Origin: JAVVEH01 sp032251435
GTDB lineage: Bacteria > Verrucomicrobiota > Lentisphaeria > Oligosphaerales > MVZH01
DNA length: 64,000 bases
Reading direction: 5' to 3'
Assembly (NCBI GenBank): GCA_032251435.1
Contig: JAVVEH010000023.1
Location: 10,127 to 74,126 of the forward strand
The position numbers and the translations under genes are program-made. Numbering within the stretch: position 1 is the stretch's first letter; each line of letters opens with the position of its first letter. The notes beneath the pieces are model-generated. The model was not told the origin of the DNA and made no database searches. It was given only the letters and a program-made list of their open reading frames with translations. Below are positions 45,370 through 54,079 of this stretch, in pieces.

Positions 45370-47274
45370 ATGGCGCTCATCACGTTAAAAGATATTTCGG
45401 TCAGTTTCGGCGGTGATCCTGTCTTGGACGGAATCGCTTTTCAGCTTGAGCCTGGCCAGCGGGTCTGCTTGCTGGGGCGGAACGGCGAAGGCAAAACCAC
45501 GCTGATGAAAGTGATCAGCGGGGAATTGCCTCCAGACGCGGGAACGATCCAGCGTCAACCGGACTTAAAGATCGCCCGGTTGCGTCAGGACGTGCCTGAC
45601 ACTCTTTCAGGCACGGTATTTGATGTGGTTTCCGCGGGGATGGGAGTCACGGGAGAGGTGATCACCGATTATCACCATGCCTTGGTCAGAGCGGAGAGCG
45701 GCTCGCCCGGAGCGCTGCGGGAATTGGGCGAGGCGCAACATCGCCTGGAGGCGCTGGGCGCGTGGGATGTGACTAATCACGTGGACACCGTGTTGACGCG
45801 CATGGGGCTGGATGCGGAATCCCGGGTGGAGACCTTGTCCGGGGGCATGAAACGGCGGGTGCTGCTGGCGCGGGCGTTGGCGGGGAACCCGGATATTTTG
45901 CTTTTGGATGAGCCCACCAATCATTTGGATATTGACGCCATTGACTGGCTGGAGGACTTTCTCACCCGCTTTAACGGCGCGCTGTTTTTCGTCACGCATG
46001 ACCGGGCCTTCATGCGCGGGCTGGCGACGCGGATTCTGGAGTTGGACCGGGGGGCCTTGTTTAACTGGCCGTGCGATTATGACACGTTTTTAAAGCGGAA
46101 AAATCAACTTTTAGAAGATGAGAAAATCCAGAACGCGCGGGCGGACCGGCTGTTATCACAGGAAGAGGCCTGGATTCGGAAGGGGATTAAAGCGCGGCGG
46201 ACGCGGAACGAGGGCCGGGTGAAACGGCTTGTCGCTCTGCGGGAGGAGAGCAAGCGGCGCCGGGTCCAAACGGGAATGACGAATGTGACTGTTCAGGAGG
46301 GAGGCCGATCCGGGGATATCGTCGCCCGCGCGGAGAACGCGTCCTTCAGTTATGCCGGGGGAAAGCCGGTCATTAACGGTTTGACAACGACCATTCAGCG
46401 GGGCGACCGGGTCGGGATTATCGGCCCCAACGGCTGTGGCAAATCCACATTGCTTAAAATGTTGTTGGGGAAACTGGCGCCGACCACGGGGATGGTGAAA
46501 ACCGGCAGCCGGGTGGACGTGGTTTATTTTGATCAGTTGCGCGAAGCGCTGGACCCTGTGGCGACGGTTTTTGAAACCATCAATGACGGTAAGGACAAGG
46601 TCATGATCAATGGTCATTGGCGCAGTGTCTTCAGCTACTTGCAAGACTTTTTATTTTCTCCGGAGCGGGCGCGCGGCCCGGTCATGAACTTGTCGGGGGG
46701 AGAAAAAAACCGCTTGATGCTGGCGAAATTGCTGACTCGGCCCGCCAATCTTCTGGTTATGGATGAGCCGACCAATGATCTGGATATTGAAACGCTGGAA
46801 CTGCTGGAGGAAAAATTACTGGACTTTGAGGGGACGTTGTTACTGGTCAGCCATGACCGTCAGTTTATCAACAATGTGGTCACCAGCACATTGGTGTTTG
46901 AAGACGGGATCATTCGCGAATACGCGGGCGGATTTGATGACTGGCAAATGCGAAAAGCGGCGCGGGAGACTCCGGCGGGGGCGGTGGAAAAAGAAAAGGC
47001 GCCGGACAGCGGAAGGACTGTCAAGCGCCTGAAAAGTGATCGGCCCCGGAAATTAACGTACAAAGAAGAACGGGAATTGGAGGCGTTACCCGTCGAGCTG
47101 GAGAGGCTTGAGGCCAAACAGGAAGCGTTGTGCAAGCGGCTCGGCGAACCGGCCTTTTACCAAACCGCGGGGGGCAATGAGGTGGCGGCGGTGAAAGCCG
47201 AAACGAATGATGTGGCGGATCAACTGGAACGGTTATACGCCCGCTGGGAGGAGTTGGAAGCGCTGAAGGCGTGA
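45370..47274 (+). CDS. uup: ABC-F ATPase, Uup-like
   Basis: 634 residues with two ABC modules and no membrane part. Walker A: GRNGEGKTT (about 36) and GPNGCGKST (about 353). Signatures: TLSGGMKRR and NLSGGEKNR. Walker B: ILLLDEPTNHLDI and LLVMDEPTNDLDI. The linker between modules has LKRKNQLLEDEKIQNARADRLL, and a C-terminal coiled coil (about 560-634) identifies the Uup subfamily, which acts on the ribosome and branched DNA. No ribosome site is obvious; a hairpin lies just upstream. The final codons EALKA and the TGA run directly into a tandem array of similar sequence. Confidence 0.9.
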   Translation: MALITLKDISVSFGGDPVLDGIAFQLEPGQRVCLLGRNGEGKTTLMKVISGELPPDAGTIQRQPDLKIARLRQDVPDTLSGTVFDVVSAGMGVTGEVITDYHHALVRAESGSPGALRELGEAQHRLEALGAWDVTNHVDTVLTRMGLDAESRVETLSGGMKRRVLLARALAGNPDILLLDEPTNHLDIDAIDWLEDFLTRFNGALFFVTHDRAFMRGLATRILELDRGALFNWPCDYDTFLKRKNQLLEDEKIQNARADRLLSQEEAWIRKGIKARRTRNEGRVKRLVALREESKRRRVQTGMTNVTVQEGGRSGDIVARAENASFSYAGGKPVINGLTTTIQRGDRVGIIGPNGCGKSTLLKMLLGKLAPTTGMVKTGSRVDVVYFDQLREALDPVATVFETINDGKDKVMINGHWRSVFSYLQDFLFSPERARGPVMNLSGGEKNRLMLAKLLTRPANLLVMDEPTNDLDIETLELLEEKLLDFEGTLLLVSHDRQFINNVVTSTLVFEDGIIREYAGGFDDWQMRKAARETPAGAVEKEKAPDSGRTVKRLKSDRPRKLTYKEERELEALPVELERLEAKQEALCKRLGEPAFYQTAGGNEVAAVKAETNDVADQLERLYARWEELEALKA

Positions 47275-47431
47275 AAGGCGTTGAAGTCGTTGGAAGTCGT
47301 GGAAGTCGTGAAAGGCGTTGGAAGTCGTTGAAGGCGTTGAAGGCGCTGAAGGCGTTGGAAGTCGTTGAAGTCGTTGAAGTCGTTGAAGGCGTTGAAGGCG
47401 TTGAAGTCGTTGAAGGCGCTGAAGTCGTCGT
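47253..47431. repeat. 9/10-bp tandem array starting at the uup stop codon
   Basis: About 18 units of TTGAAGTCG, TTGAAGGCG, TTGGAAGTCG and TGGAAGTCG. The first recognisable units lie within the last codons of uup, and the uup TGA is part of a unit (GCGTGAAAGGCG). The same unit family, with TTGAAAGTCG, forms the array at 63624-63806. Confidence 0.9.
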
Positions 47432-47488
47432 AACCGGATGTCCAGCATTGAAGATAAAATCGGCAGGGGACTGCCGCATCCAGTTTTT

Positions 47489-47570
47489 ACGCCAAAGGCG
47501 TTATGGCATATAGCCCGGGGTTGCCTCAACCCCGGGAGTCGGGAAAAACCATTCAACGCCAACGGTGTTG
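47489..47570. repeat. Compound element of three hairpins
   Basis: Three consecutive perfect or near-perfect hairpins: ACGCC-AAA-GGCGT (47489-47501), CCCGGGGTTG-CCT-CAACCCCGGG (47514-47536) and CAACGCC-AAC-GGTGTTG (47554-47570). The spacing and the compact stems look like a REP/IRU-type mobile palindromic unit. It sits between the tandem array after uup and the next genes; no gene overlaps it. Confidence 0.75.
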
Positions 47571-47585
47571 TGTCGGGAAACCGGG

Positions 47586-47641
47586 TTTTCGCTCACGCCT
47601 CACACCTCACGCTGCCACTTGCCACTTTGCCACTGGTCACT
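47586..47641. repeat. TCACACC/TCACGCT and TGCCACTT array
   Basis: CTCACGCCTCACACCTCACGC (split here into 7-bp units) followed by TGCCACT-type units and TGGTCACTGC. It ends four bases before the stop codon of the minus-strand gene at 47645. The same two-part array is at 12225-12264 beside dinB, and its reverse complement is at about 55076-55105. Confidence 0.75.
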
Positions 47642-47644
47642 GCT

Positions 47645-48013
47645 CTATTCCTTCCGCTTGCCGGCGTGGAAAATCGCCGTCAAAAGGGTCAGATACTGGG
47701 TGCCGAACATGCCGACAATCAGCAATTCGCCGATCAAAAGTCCCCGCTTGTCCATGAGTTGATCCACCAGCGGATGAAATACAAAGATGTTCATCCACCA
47801 CCCTCGGCAAAAGGCCTCGGGGAGATGAACCATGCGGCATAGGGATGGGGCGATGGCGAAGGTTCCGCCGACGTATGTCCAGAGAATCCATCTGCCAAGA
47901 GATTGAGCCAGGCGCCGTCGGTGGTACCAGCTTTCGAGCACGGGCTTAAAGCCGATGACCGCTCCAAGAATCATCCCCAAGGCGACATGAAAATAGACGT
48001 GGGCGGAAGGCAT
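47645..48013 (-). CDS. Hypothetical small membrane protein
   Basis: 122 residues with about three hydrophobic segments (residues 5-24, 42-60 and 92-115). No family motif was recognised. It follows the DUF2029-type glycosyltransferase by six bases and is the last gene of a three-gene unit, so a role in surface polysaccharide export or synthesis is plausible but unproven. Its 3' end directly abuts a repeat array. Confidence 0.65.
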   Translation of the reverse strand: MPSAHVYFHVALGMILGAVIGFKPVLESWYHRRRLAQSLGRWILWTYVGGTFAIAPSLCRMVHLPEAFCRGWWMNIFVFHPLVDQLMDKRGLLIGELLIVGMFGTQYLTLLTAIFHAGKRKE

Positions 48014-48019
48014 GAGGAT

Positions 48020-49447
48020 CTATGTGCTGGTGGATTCAGGAGTGGGTGAGAGCGGCCCGTGTTCCGGGAACGACAAATGCCCGACCCAGTCGGACACCGG
48101 CCTTACAGGCACGATAAACGCGTACATGACAAGCAATGTCAACCACCCGGCCAGTCGAGCGTATGACCACGGATACCAGTCAAAAACCGGCATGAAAAAA
48201 ACGGCGGCGAAGGCGCAAAGAAAAAGGGTCGCCTCCCGCCGCGTGCGCACATGAACGAGTAGTGTCGCGGCGGGAAGAATCAGGAAGATCAAGTGGTGCG
48301 GCCATACGGTCGGGGACAGCAGCGGAAACAAAAACATCAGTAAACCAAGACGCTTAACCAGGAGTGGATCTCGATCGGTAGTGTCATCACTGGCGTGTGC
48401 TTGCCAAAGCCGCCAGCCGGCCGCGCACATGAGCGCGATGAAAGGCAAGGTCAAAAGTTTGGCGATAATCGCGGCGCCCGGCATGCCGGCGAAACTCAAA
48501 CTGTTGGCGACAAATCCGGTGATGGATGAGGATCTGAATGGATTGGGAGACCAGCTGCTTAGATTATGGACAAAATCTTGGAAGTATCTGATTCCGTCTA
48601 CATACATGAGAATGCCCGCGCCGCCCGCCATCCAAACCCCAAAGGCGAAAAAACCGCGCTTTCTCCACGGTATGATGAAGGCGGGAAGAAATAAAACCGG
48701 GAAAAGTTTCAGGTGGATGGCGAGGGCCATAAGGGCGGCGGAAACAAGCGGTTTTTTTCGTGAGCAAAGCGCGGCGGAGAGCACGAGAAAGAGCACGGAA
48801 AAGTTGATCTGGACATAAACAATATTACGGATGACTGGCACATTGACAGCCAGGATTCCTCCGGTGATGATCGCCGCGGAGAGAGGAGTCTGTGTCAGTC
48901 GGCGGATGAGCATGATACAGAGAGGAATGGTCCAGATCAGAAAAAATTGATTGGTGAAAAAACAGCTCAATTTGACCGCTGGATCGCCGCCAGACCGCCA
49001 GACACGCGCTAACACAGCGGCCCATAAAGGCGGATAAACATAGCGTGGAGGAAGGGGCGCGCCTGTGGCCACCGCCCGGGCGGCGTCGATATAATCGTGA
49101 ATGTCGCCGTAATGCACATGTTCCCGGGCGAAAGAAAGGTAGAGTAAAGACAGTCCGAGAAAAACAAGGAAACCAGGGAGGTTTTCGCGGGTGAGTTTCC
49201 CCAAGGCGACATAACCCAGTAAGACAATAGTGAGCAGGCCCAAATTCCCCCAGGCGGCGAAAAAGGCCCAGGGATTGGTGCAGGGTCCTAAGTTGGCGAT
49301 GGACCGAACGGCCGATTCGCCACCCGTCAACCAGGGTAGTCCCAGGCCGCCGATGGCAAGCGGGACCAAAAGCAGGCAGACACCAAGCAGGCCGATGGCC
49401 TGTTTTCGACCGATGGAGTCACTGGATTGTATGTGGATGGACGACAC
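48020..49447 (-). CDS. GT87/DUF2029-type membrane glycosyltransferase
   Basis: About 475 residues with 10-12 membrane segments. The first periplasmic loop carries HVHYGDIHDYIDAARAV and YVYPPLWAAVLARVW, the pattern of GT-C enzymes of the GT87 family (polyprenyl-phosphate sugar donors); IHLKLFPVLFLPAFI and LSPTVWPHHLIFLILP are also typical of DUF2029. I place the start at GTG 49447, just after the stop of the upstream small gene; the open frame to 49564 overlaps that gene. The sugar and acceptor are unknown. Confidence 0.8.
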   Translation of the reverse strand: MSSIHIQSSDSIGRKQAIGLLGVCLLLVPLAIGGLGLPWLTGGESAVRSIANLGPCTNPWAFFAAWGNLGLLTIVLLGYVALGKLTRENLPGFLVFLGLSLLYLSFAREHVHYGDIHDYIDAARAVATGAPLPPRYVYPPLWAAVLARVWRSGGDPAVKLSCFFTNQFFLIWTIPLCIMLIRRLTQTPLSAAIITGGILAVNVPVIRNIVYVQINFSVLFLVLSAALCSRKKPLVSAALMALAIHLKLFPVLFLPAFIIPWRKRGFFAFGVWMAGGAGILMYVDGIRYFQDFVHNLSSWSPNPFRSSSITGFVANSLSFAGMPGAAIIAKLLTLPFIALMCAAGWRLWQAHASDDTTDRDPLLVKRLGLLMFLFPLLSPTVWPHHLIFLILPAATLLVHVRTRREATLFLCAFAAVFFMPVFDWYPWSYARLAGWLTLLVMYAFIVPVRPVSDWVGHLSFPEHGPLSPTPESTST

Positions 49448-49457
49448 GTGGACGCGC

Positions 49458-49796
49458 TCATCCCTTTTCCAGTCGGTGAAGGTCACGCCAGGCGATAAAC
49501 AGCAGAGTTCCAGCCATAACAGCCACCAGCGCTCCCCACCAGGAACTGTCGCTTTCCGTTCCATCGATGGAATGGTGGAAAAAGAACATATTGCAGCGGG
49601 GATCCATATTCAGGCGATGGTAGAGAGCCATATCCTTCCACAGACGGGGGAGGTCGGGCACAACAGCCCAGAGCGAGCAAAGACCCATGACCAAGGGGGT
49701 CAAAACCAACCAGACAAGCCCCGCTTTCCGCCGGAATAGGAAAATGATCAGGGCGACGGTGAAAGGAACAGCCGATGCGATTGAAATGTGGTTCAT
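49458..49796 (-). CDS. Hypothetical small membrane protein
   Basis: 112 residues with hydrophobic segments at about 4-20, 27-46 and 85-102 and a polar loop with HHSIDGTESDSSWWG between the second and third. No family motif recognised. It precedes the GT87-like gene with a gap of about ten bases and probably forms one transcript with it. Upstream lie only the long arrays at 49825-50102, so any promoter must be inside or before them; no ribosome site was seen. Confidence 0.6.
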   Translation of the reverse strand: MNHISIASAVPFTVALIIFLFRRKAGLVWLVLTPLVMGLCSLWAVVPDLPRLWKDMALYHRLNMDPRCNMFFFHHSIDGTESDSSWWGALVAVMAGTLLFIAWRDLHRLEKG

Positions 49797-49824
49797 GTGG
49801 ACGTTTAAACCGGGAGGGTTAAAA

Positions 49825-49976
49825 TCAGGTCAGAGGTCAGAGTTCAGAGGTCAGATGTCGGAGGTCGGAGGTCGGAGGTCAGAGTTCAGAGGTCAGAGGT
49901 CGGAGGTCGGAGGTCGGAGGTCAGAGGTCGGAGGTCAGAGTTCAGAGGTCAGAGGTCGGAGGTCGGAGGTCAGAGG
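49825..49976. repeat. Heptamer array TCAGAGG/TCGGAGG
   Basis: About 21 tandem 7-bp units, AGGTCAG, AGGTCGG, AGTTCAG and ATGTCGG, with little spacer. Any frame through it is open on the + strand, but the resulting repetitive peptide is not taken as a gene. It lies upstream of the small membrane protein gene at 49796. Confidence 0.92.
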
Positions 49977-49995
49977 GGAACGCATGTATATTCGA

Positions 49996-50102
49996 CTCAC
50001 ACTTCACGTCTCACGCTTCACGCTTCACGTCTCACGCTTCACGCTTCACGCTTCACGCTTCACGTCTCACGCTTCACGCTTCACGCTTCACGCTTCACGT
50101 CA
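49996..50102. repeat. Heptamer array TCACGCT/TCACGTC ending at a stop codon
   Basis: About 15 units of 7 bp (CACGCTT, CACGTCT). On the minus strand it is (TGAAGCG)n and begins with the TGA stop of the sugar transferase gene. As a 7-bp unit containing TGA it presents a stop in every minus-strand frame within 21 bp. Confidence 0.92.
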
Positions 50103-51494
50103 CCGGCTGCCTTTCATGATCATGGGCAGGGTCCGGAGGATGATTTCGATATCCAGTTGAAGGGACAAACGACGGGTGTAATAGAGATCGTATTCCAATT
50201 TGCGCATGGCGTCTTCTTTGGTCGCCCCGTATTTGTACATAATCTGCGCCCAGCCGGTCAGCCCCGGGGGAACCATGTGGCGGTAATCATAAAAGGGGAT
50301 GTCCTTACTGAGTTCATTGACAAACTCCGGCCGTTCGGGGCGGGGGCCGACCAGGCTCATGTGTCCGAGAAGGACATTGATGAGCTGGGGAACTTCGTCC
50401 AGACGCGTGATCCGCAGAAAACGACCGAGTCTGGTCGCTCTGGGATCATTTTTCACCGCCCATTGGGCTCCGTCTTTTTCCGCGTCCACAGCCATGGTGC
50501 GGAATTTAATAATGTTAAAGATTTTTCCACCCAGGCCCACTCGCTCCTGAGTAAAGAAAACCGGCCCGGGGCTGGTGATTTTGATGGCGATGGCGATGAG
50601 TCCCCAAAGGGGGAGGCTGATAATCAACGCGGGAAAACTGAAGGCGATGTCAATCAGACGCTTGATGAAAAAAAACGAAGAGCTGCCGGGCAGGCAAGAC
50701 GACGAGGCGAACCAGCTTGGACATCCATATTCAACAGTGGTTTTTTTATAAAACGTCTCCAGAAAAGATCCTTTGTTCAAAATGTCGATACGCTTCTGAG
50801 GCAGTTTGAAAATAGCCTCATTATCATGCGTCTCGAAGTCACCGGCTGAGAGTGTGATCACGACAATTTCAGTGTTAAGAGCCGTCAGTTGATCCACGCC
50901 GCCGTCGTTGGCGGGTTTTAAAATCGGAAACCCGTGAAACGTGGACTGGTCAGTCTCGTCGGACTTCACAGGCATGACACCTTGACATATAAACCGTTTG
51001 GAACCTCTCAAGGTGTTCAGCAGTTTCTCGGCGTTCTGTCCAGTGCCCAAGAGGACAATTTTGACGGGATTCAACCGGAACAACGCGGAGAGAATAAACC
51101 GGGGAAGGAATATGCCGGAAAATGAGACAAGCAAAACCGTTCCGGCGATATACCGGCCGTAAATCCGGACAAGCACAAGCCCGACAACCACTGAAAAGGC
51201 CGTATAGGCGATGCCCGTCGCAATCAGAGAGGAGGTGAATAACTCATATTTGGATCCCCGGTCCTCGGGATTGGGAACCGCGCAGATTCGGGAAAAAAAC
51301 ATCAACAGGAGGCCAAAAAACCCGCCGACGATCAAAAAATAATATCCCTGGGGCATTTGGTGCCCGGGATAATGGAAAGGAGAGACATGAAAGCCAAGAA
51401 AAAAACTGACTAACCCGATCAGGAAGTCCCAGATTCGCCAGCGTAATCCATGCTGCGAATGGAAAAATCTAAAATTTCTTAAACTTTCAGCCAT
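50100..51494 (-). CDS. Exopolysaccharide polyprenyl glycosylphosphotransferase (WcaJ-like)
   Basis: 464 residues. Four N-terminal membrane helices and a Rossmann-like domain (PVKIVLLGTGQNAEKLL) precede one more helix and the catalytic bacterial sugar transferase domain: KRLIDIAFSF, GPVFFTQERVGLGGKIFNIIKFRTM, RITRLDEVPQLINVLLGHMSLVGPRPE and PGLTGWAQI. It loads the first sugar-1-phosphate onto undecaprenyl phosphate and so starts a repeat-unit polysaccharide. The stop codon is the first TGA of the array at 49996-50102. Confidence 0.93.
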   Translation of the reverse strand: MAESLRNFRFFHSQHGLRWRIWDFLIGLVSFFLGFHVSPFHYPGHQMPQGYYFLIVGGFFGLLLMFFSRICAVPNPEDRGSKYELFTSSLIATGIAYTAFSVVVGLVLVRIYGRYIAGTVLLVSFSGIFLPRFILSALFRLNPVKIVLLGTGQNAEKLLNTLRGSKRFICQGVMPVKSDETDQSTFHGFPILKPANDGGVDQLTALNTEIVVITLSAGDFETHDNEAIFKLPQKRIDILNKGSFLETFYKKTTVEYGCPSWFASSSCLPGSSSFFFIKRLIDIAFSFPALIISLPLWGLIAIAIKITSPGPVFFTQERVGLGGKIFNIIKFRTMAVDAEKDGAQWAVKNDPRATRLGRFLRITRLDEVPQLINVLLGHMSLVGPRPERPEFVNELSKDIPFYDYRHMVPPGLTGWAQIMYKYGATKEDAMRKLEYDLYYTRRLSLQLDIEIILRTLPMIMKGSR

Positions 51495-51687
51495 GGAAAC
51501 TCACTGCCGGTATAACTGCTGTCGCATTTGACAACCGCTGTCGCATTTTATGAAGAGAACGAGCGCGGACTATACAATTCAGTGCTAAAATGTCAAGTGA
51601 GTCAAGCTGATTCGGCGAGCCGGATCATCTTATAGCAGGTTTCCATGTCGGTCAGATGAAGATTGGACAGGGCGTTGGAAAACGTGG

Positions 51688-52593
51688 TCAGAAACTTGTT
51701 TCCCCAATGACAAGAACAAACAATGATATGAGCCAGGCGGCCACAATACCCAGCAACCTCCAGTCGGTTAGCAACGCTTCGGTGGGAGTGCCGGTTTTTT
51801 TCATTTTTTTCATCATCCACCCATATCTCAACAGTCCCAGGATGACAAATGGGATGGTTAACGGCAAACGGGATGTGTGGAAAGTCCGCGGCGCGAAAAC
51901 AGGAAAGACTGTGTAGGCGGAATAGGCCGCCAAGGTTAGGAAAGCGGATGTCCAGATGGCGAGGGCGAGTGAACGCCGCGTGTAGACGGCCAATACTTGA
52001 CGGTGCTGAGACGCCTTGGGACCAAGGTCGCTGAATTCATAAAATCGCTTGCAGAAAGTTAAAAACACCGCCAGAAAAAAGGTGCAGGCGATGAGCCAGG
52101 GCGAAACCGGCACGTGGATCGCGGCGGCGCCGGCGATGGCTCGAATAACAAAGCCAAGAGCGAGGACCATGACATCCAAAAGGATGATTTTTTTGAAGAC
52201 GACAGTGTAACTCAACGATGACAGGAGAAATAACCCCGTCAAGCTTACTGTCCAGACATTCAACGCGCCCGCCAGGCCGATAGAAAGCGCCATCAAAATG
52301 ACTGCGGCGACACTTCCGATGAATACGGATAATCGGCCGGCGGCGATCGGGCGTCGGCGTTTGAGAGGATGAAGCCGGTCCTGATGGCGGTCAGCGATAT
52401 CGTTTAAAATATAAATGGCGCTGGAAGCCAGGCAAAAGGAAAAAAAGGCCACGGCGGCGGCGGCGGCTTTATCAGCGCGCATGAGGTTGCCCGAAAAAAA
52501 CAGCGGGGCCAAAACAAAACCATTTTTCAACCACTGTTTAGGCCGGGCTTCCTGAAAAAGGACAGCCAGTAAATGTGCGGGTGTTTTATGCAA
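51688..52593 (-). CDS. UbiA-family prenyltransferase (decaprenyl-phosphate phosphoribosyltransferase type)
   Basis: 301 residues, about eight membrane helices. RPKQWLKNGFVLAPLFFSG near the start and NDIADRHQDRLHPLKRRRPIA (here shortened by one residue) with the first Asp-rich motif identify the DPPR synthase branch of the UbiA family, which makes polyprenyl-phosphoribose, a donor for arabinose or ribose residues in glycans. FCKRFYEFSDLG is also typical. The start appears to be TTG 52593; no ribosome site is clear. It diverges from the membrane glycosyltransferase across 58 bp. The 190 bp beyond its stop hold no gene. Confidence 0.82.
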   Translation of the reverse strand: MHKTPAHLLAVLFQEARPKQWLKNGFVLAPLFFSGNLMRADKAAAAAVAFFSFCLASSAIYILNDIADRHQDRLHPLKRRRPIAAGRLSVFIGSVAAVILMALSIGLAGALNVWTVSLTGLFLLSSLSYTVVFKKIILLDVMVLALGFVIRAIAGAAAIHVPVSPWLIACTFFLAVFLTFCKRFYEFSDLGPKASQHRQVLAVYTRRSLALAIWTSAFLTLAAYSAYTVFPVFAPRTFHTSRLPLTIPFVILGLLRYGWMMKKMKKTGTPTEALLTDWRLLGIVAAWLISLFVLVIGETSF

Positions 52594-52651
52594 AATAGAT
52601 GTTAGATTACGAGTGAAGAGGAGGTGTCAGGACGGGAGAGGTGTTTAATGA

Positions 52652-54079
52652 ATGGATGTCTCGCCACAACTGAGGATGCGAATGCCCAATCCGTCACTGG
52701 AAAAATGGCGTTTTCTTTTTAAGCGACCCTGGATAATCGCCGCGGGCCTTGGCTCAATCATCGGCATGCTTGTCTTAGGCGACATGCCGCTGGCCAGCGA
52801 TGCCCTGGCGTACCATCAGGAAGCCACCCGCATGGTCAGTGGTGATTTCCGGGGACCCTTTTACTATCCCCCGGGCATGACGAGTTACTTGGCCGCTTTT
52901 TTCTTTTTCGGGGGAAGGTCTCTGTTTGTTTCCCGGCTGGCGATCATTTTAACGGTTGTCTTAACCGTTTGTTTCACTGAAAAGCTGACGGGACTCCTTA
53001 CTGGCGACCAACGGCTGGCTTCCCGCGCCGGTCTGATCGCCGCCCTCTATCCGCCGGTCTTAATGCTGGCTGGCCAACCGTATTCCCAACATGTGGCGAT
53101 GCTATGTGTTTTAGCCACATGTTTCTTTTGGCTGAAAGCCTTAAAAAAAAGGACATTTATTTATTTTTGCTTAACGGGATTGGCCTTAGGTGTTGGCATT
53201 TTGACACGCCCCTCGTTCGCCGCCGCGGGGCTGATTTTCGCCGTCAGTGGCGTGGTGACCTTTGTCAGCTCATTGGCCGGGGCGGGAACGAGAGAGAAAA
53301 AGCGCCTCCTGTTTCTGCTGTCGGGCGCGTGTGTCACCGTCGCGACACTATCTCTAGTCATTTTTCCCGCGATTCGGCACAATATTAAGGCCGGGGCCGG
53401 CCCGGTGATTTCCACGAATAATGAGCGGAATTTTTTACTGGGGAATTGTCCTCACACGCCCTTGTACCGGACGGATCATTTGGCTCAGCGCCCTTTGAAG
53501 TCATTGCCTGAAGAGGTGCGGGACTATCTGCGGAAATTTTATGGTCAGGGATTTTCCAGTCCGCAAGCCCGAAAGGCCATGCGGCGCGAGGCGTTTCATT
53601 ACATTCGCTCAAATCCCGACCATTTTTTATTGCGAACCTTGAACAGGATAAGAGCCTTTTGGGGGTTTGATTATTTAGCGTCACGCAGGATACAAGTTTG
53701 GCTGGGGGCTTCCACCGTGACGATCGCGCCGCTGCTCATCGTTGAAGCGGGGGGATATTTTCTGGTGATGTTTCTGGCCATCATTGGGTTGTTTGACGGT
53801 GACCTGTGGCTCAGAAAAAAGGGCGACCTGTTCTTTTTGCTTGGTCTGATTCTCTGTTATCAACTTCCGTATTGTGTCGCGTTTAGTGGCGGCACCTACC
53901 ATTTCCCGGTGATGGGACTTTTGTTTCCTTTCGCCAGTCTGGGATGGGGGCGGGTCGCCTCGCGCTGGCGCGAGCGAAAATGGCGAGCCCTTCTGTGCCT
54001 GCCCAAAGGTGTCTACGCCGTCTGGGCGGTCTTCACGATTATCCAGATTGAGTACGCCTTTTTCACATTGCTGACGTAG
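52652..54079 (+). CDS. Membrane glycosyltransferase of the GT-C/GT39 type
   Basis: 475 residues, about 11 membrane helices. The first periplasmic loop has ASDALAYHQEATRMVSGDFRG and YYPPGMTSYLAAFFF, and RAGLIAALYPPVLMLAGQPYSQ follows, as in ArnT/PMT-like GT-C enzymes with an acidic catalytic residue in the first loop. The GGGAGAGG site lies about ten bases before the ATG. It is the only + strand gene of the polysaccharide region and its end overlaps the end of the minus-strand GT4 gene by 17 bp. No tandem repeat interrupts it. Confidence 0.85.
   Translation: MDVSPQLRMRMPNPSLEKWRFLFKRPWIIAAGLGSIIGMLVLGDMPLASDALAYHQEATRMVSGDFRGPFYYPPGMTSYLAAFFFFGGRSLFVSRLAIILTVVLTVCFTEKLTGLLTGDQRLASRAGLIAALYPPVLMLAGQPYSQHVAMLCVLATCFFWLKALKKRTFIYFCLTGLALGVGILTRPSFAAAGLIFAVSGVVTFVSSLAGAGTREKKRLLFLLSGACVTVATLSLVIFPAIRHNIKAGAGPVISTNNERNFLLGNCPHTPLYRTDHLAQRPLKSLPEEVRDYLRKFYGQGFSSPQARKAMRREAFHYIRSNPDHFLLRTLNRIRAFWGFDYLASRRIQVWLGASTVTIAPLLIVEAGGYFLVMFLAIIGLFDGDLWLRKKGDLFFLLGLILCYQLPYCVAFSGGTYHFPVMGLLFPFASLGWGRVASRWRERKWRALLCLPKGVYAVWAVFTIIQIEYAFFTLLT

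Noticed and set aside
47233..47562. Minus-strand frames in the array after uup
   Set aside because: Repetitive peptides from the 9-bp units, overlapping the verified uup end; several frames are open equally, as expected for an array without stops.
49687..50160. Open + strand frame through the 49825-50102 arrays
   Set aside because: The predicted peptide is only the translation of the heptamer arrays, it is antisense to the small membrane protein gene and the WcaJ-like gene at its ends, and it lacks a start with a ribosome site.
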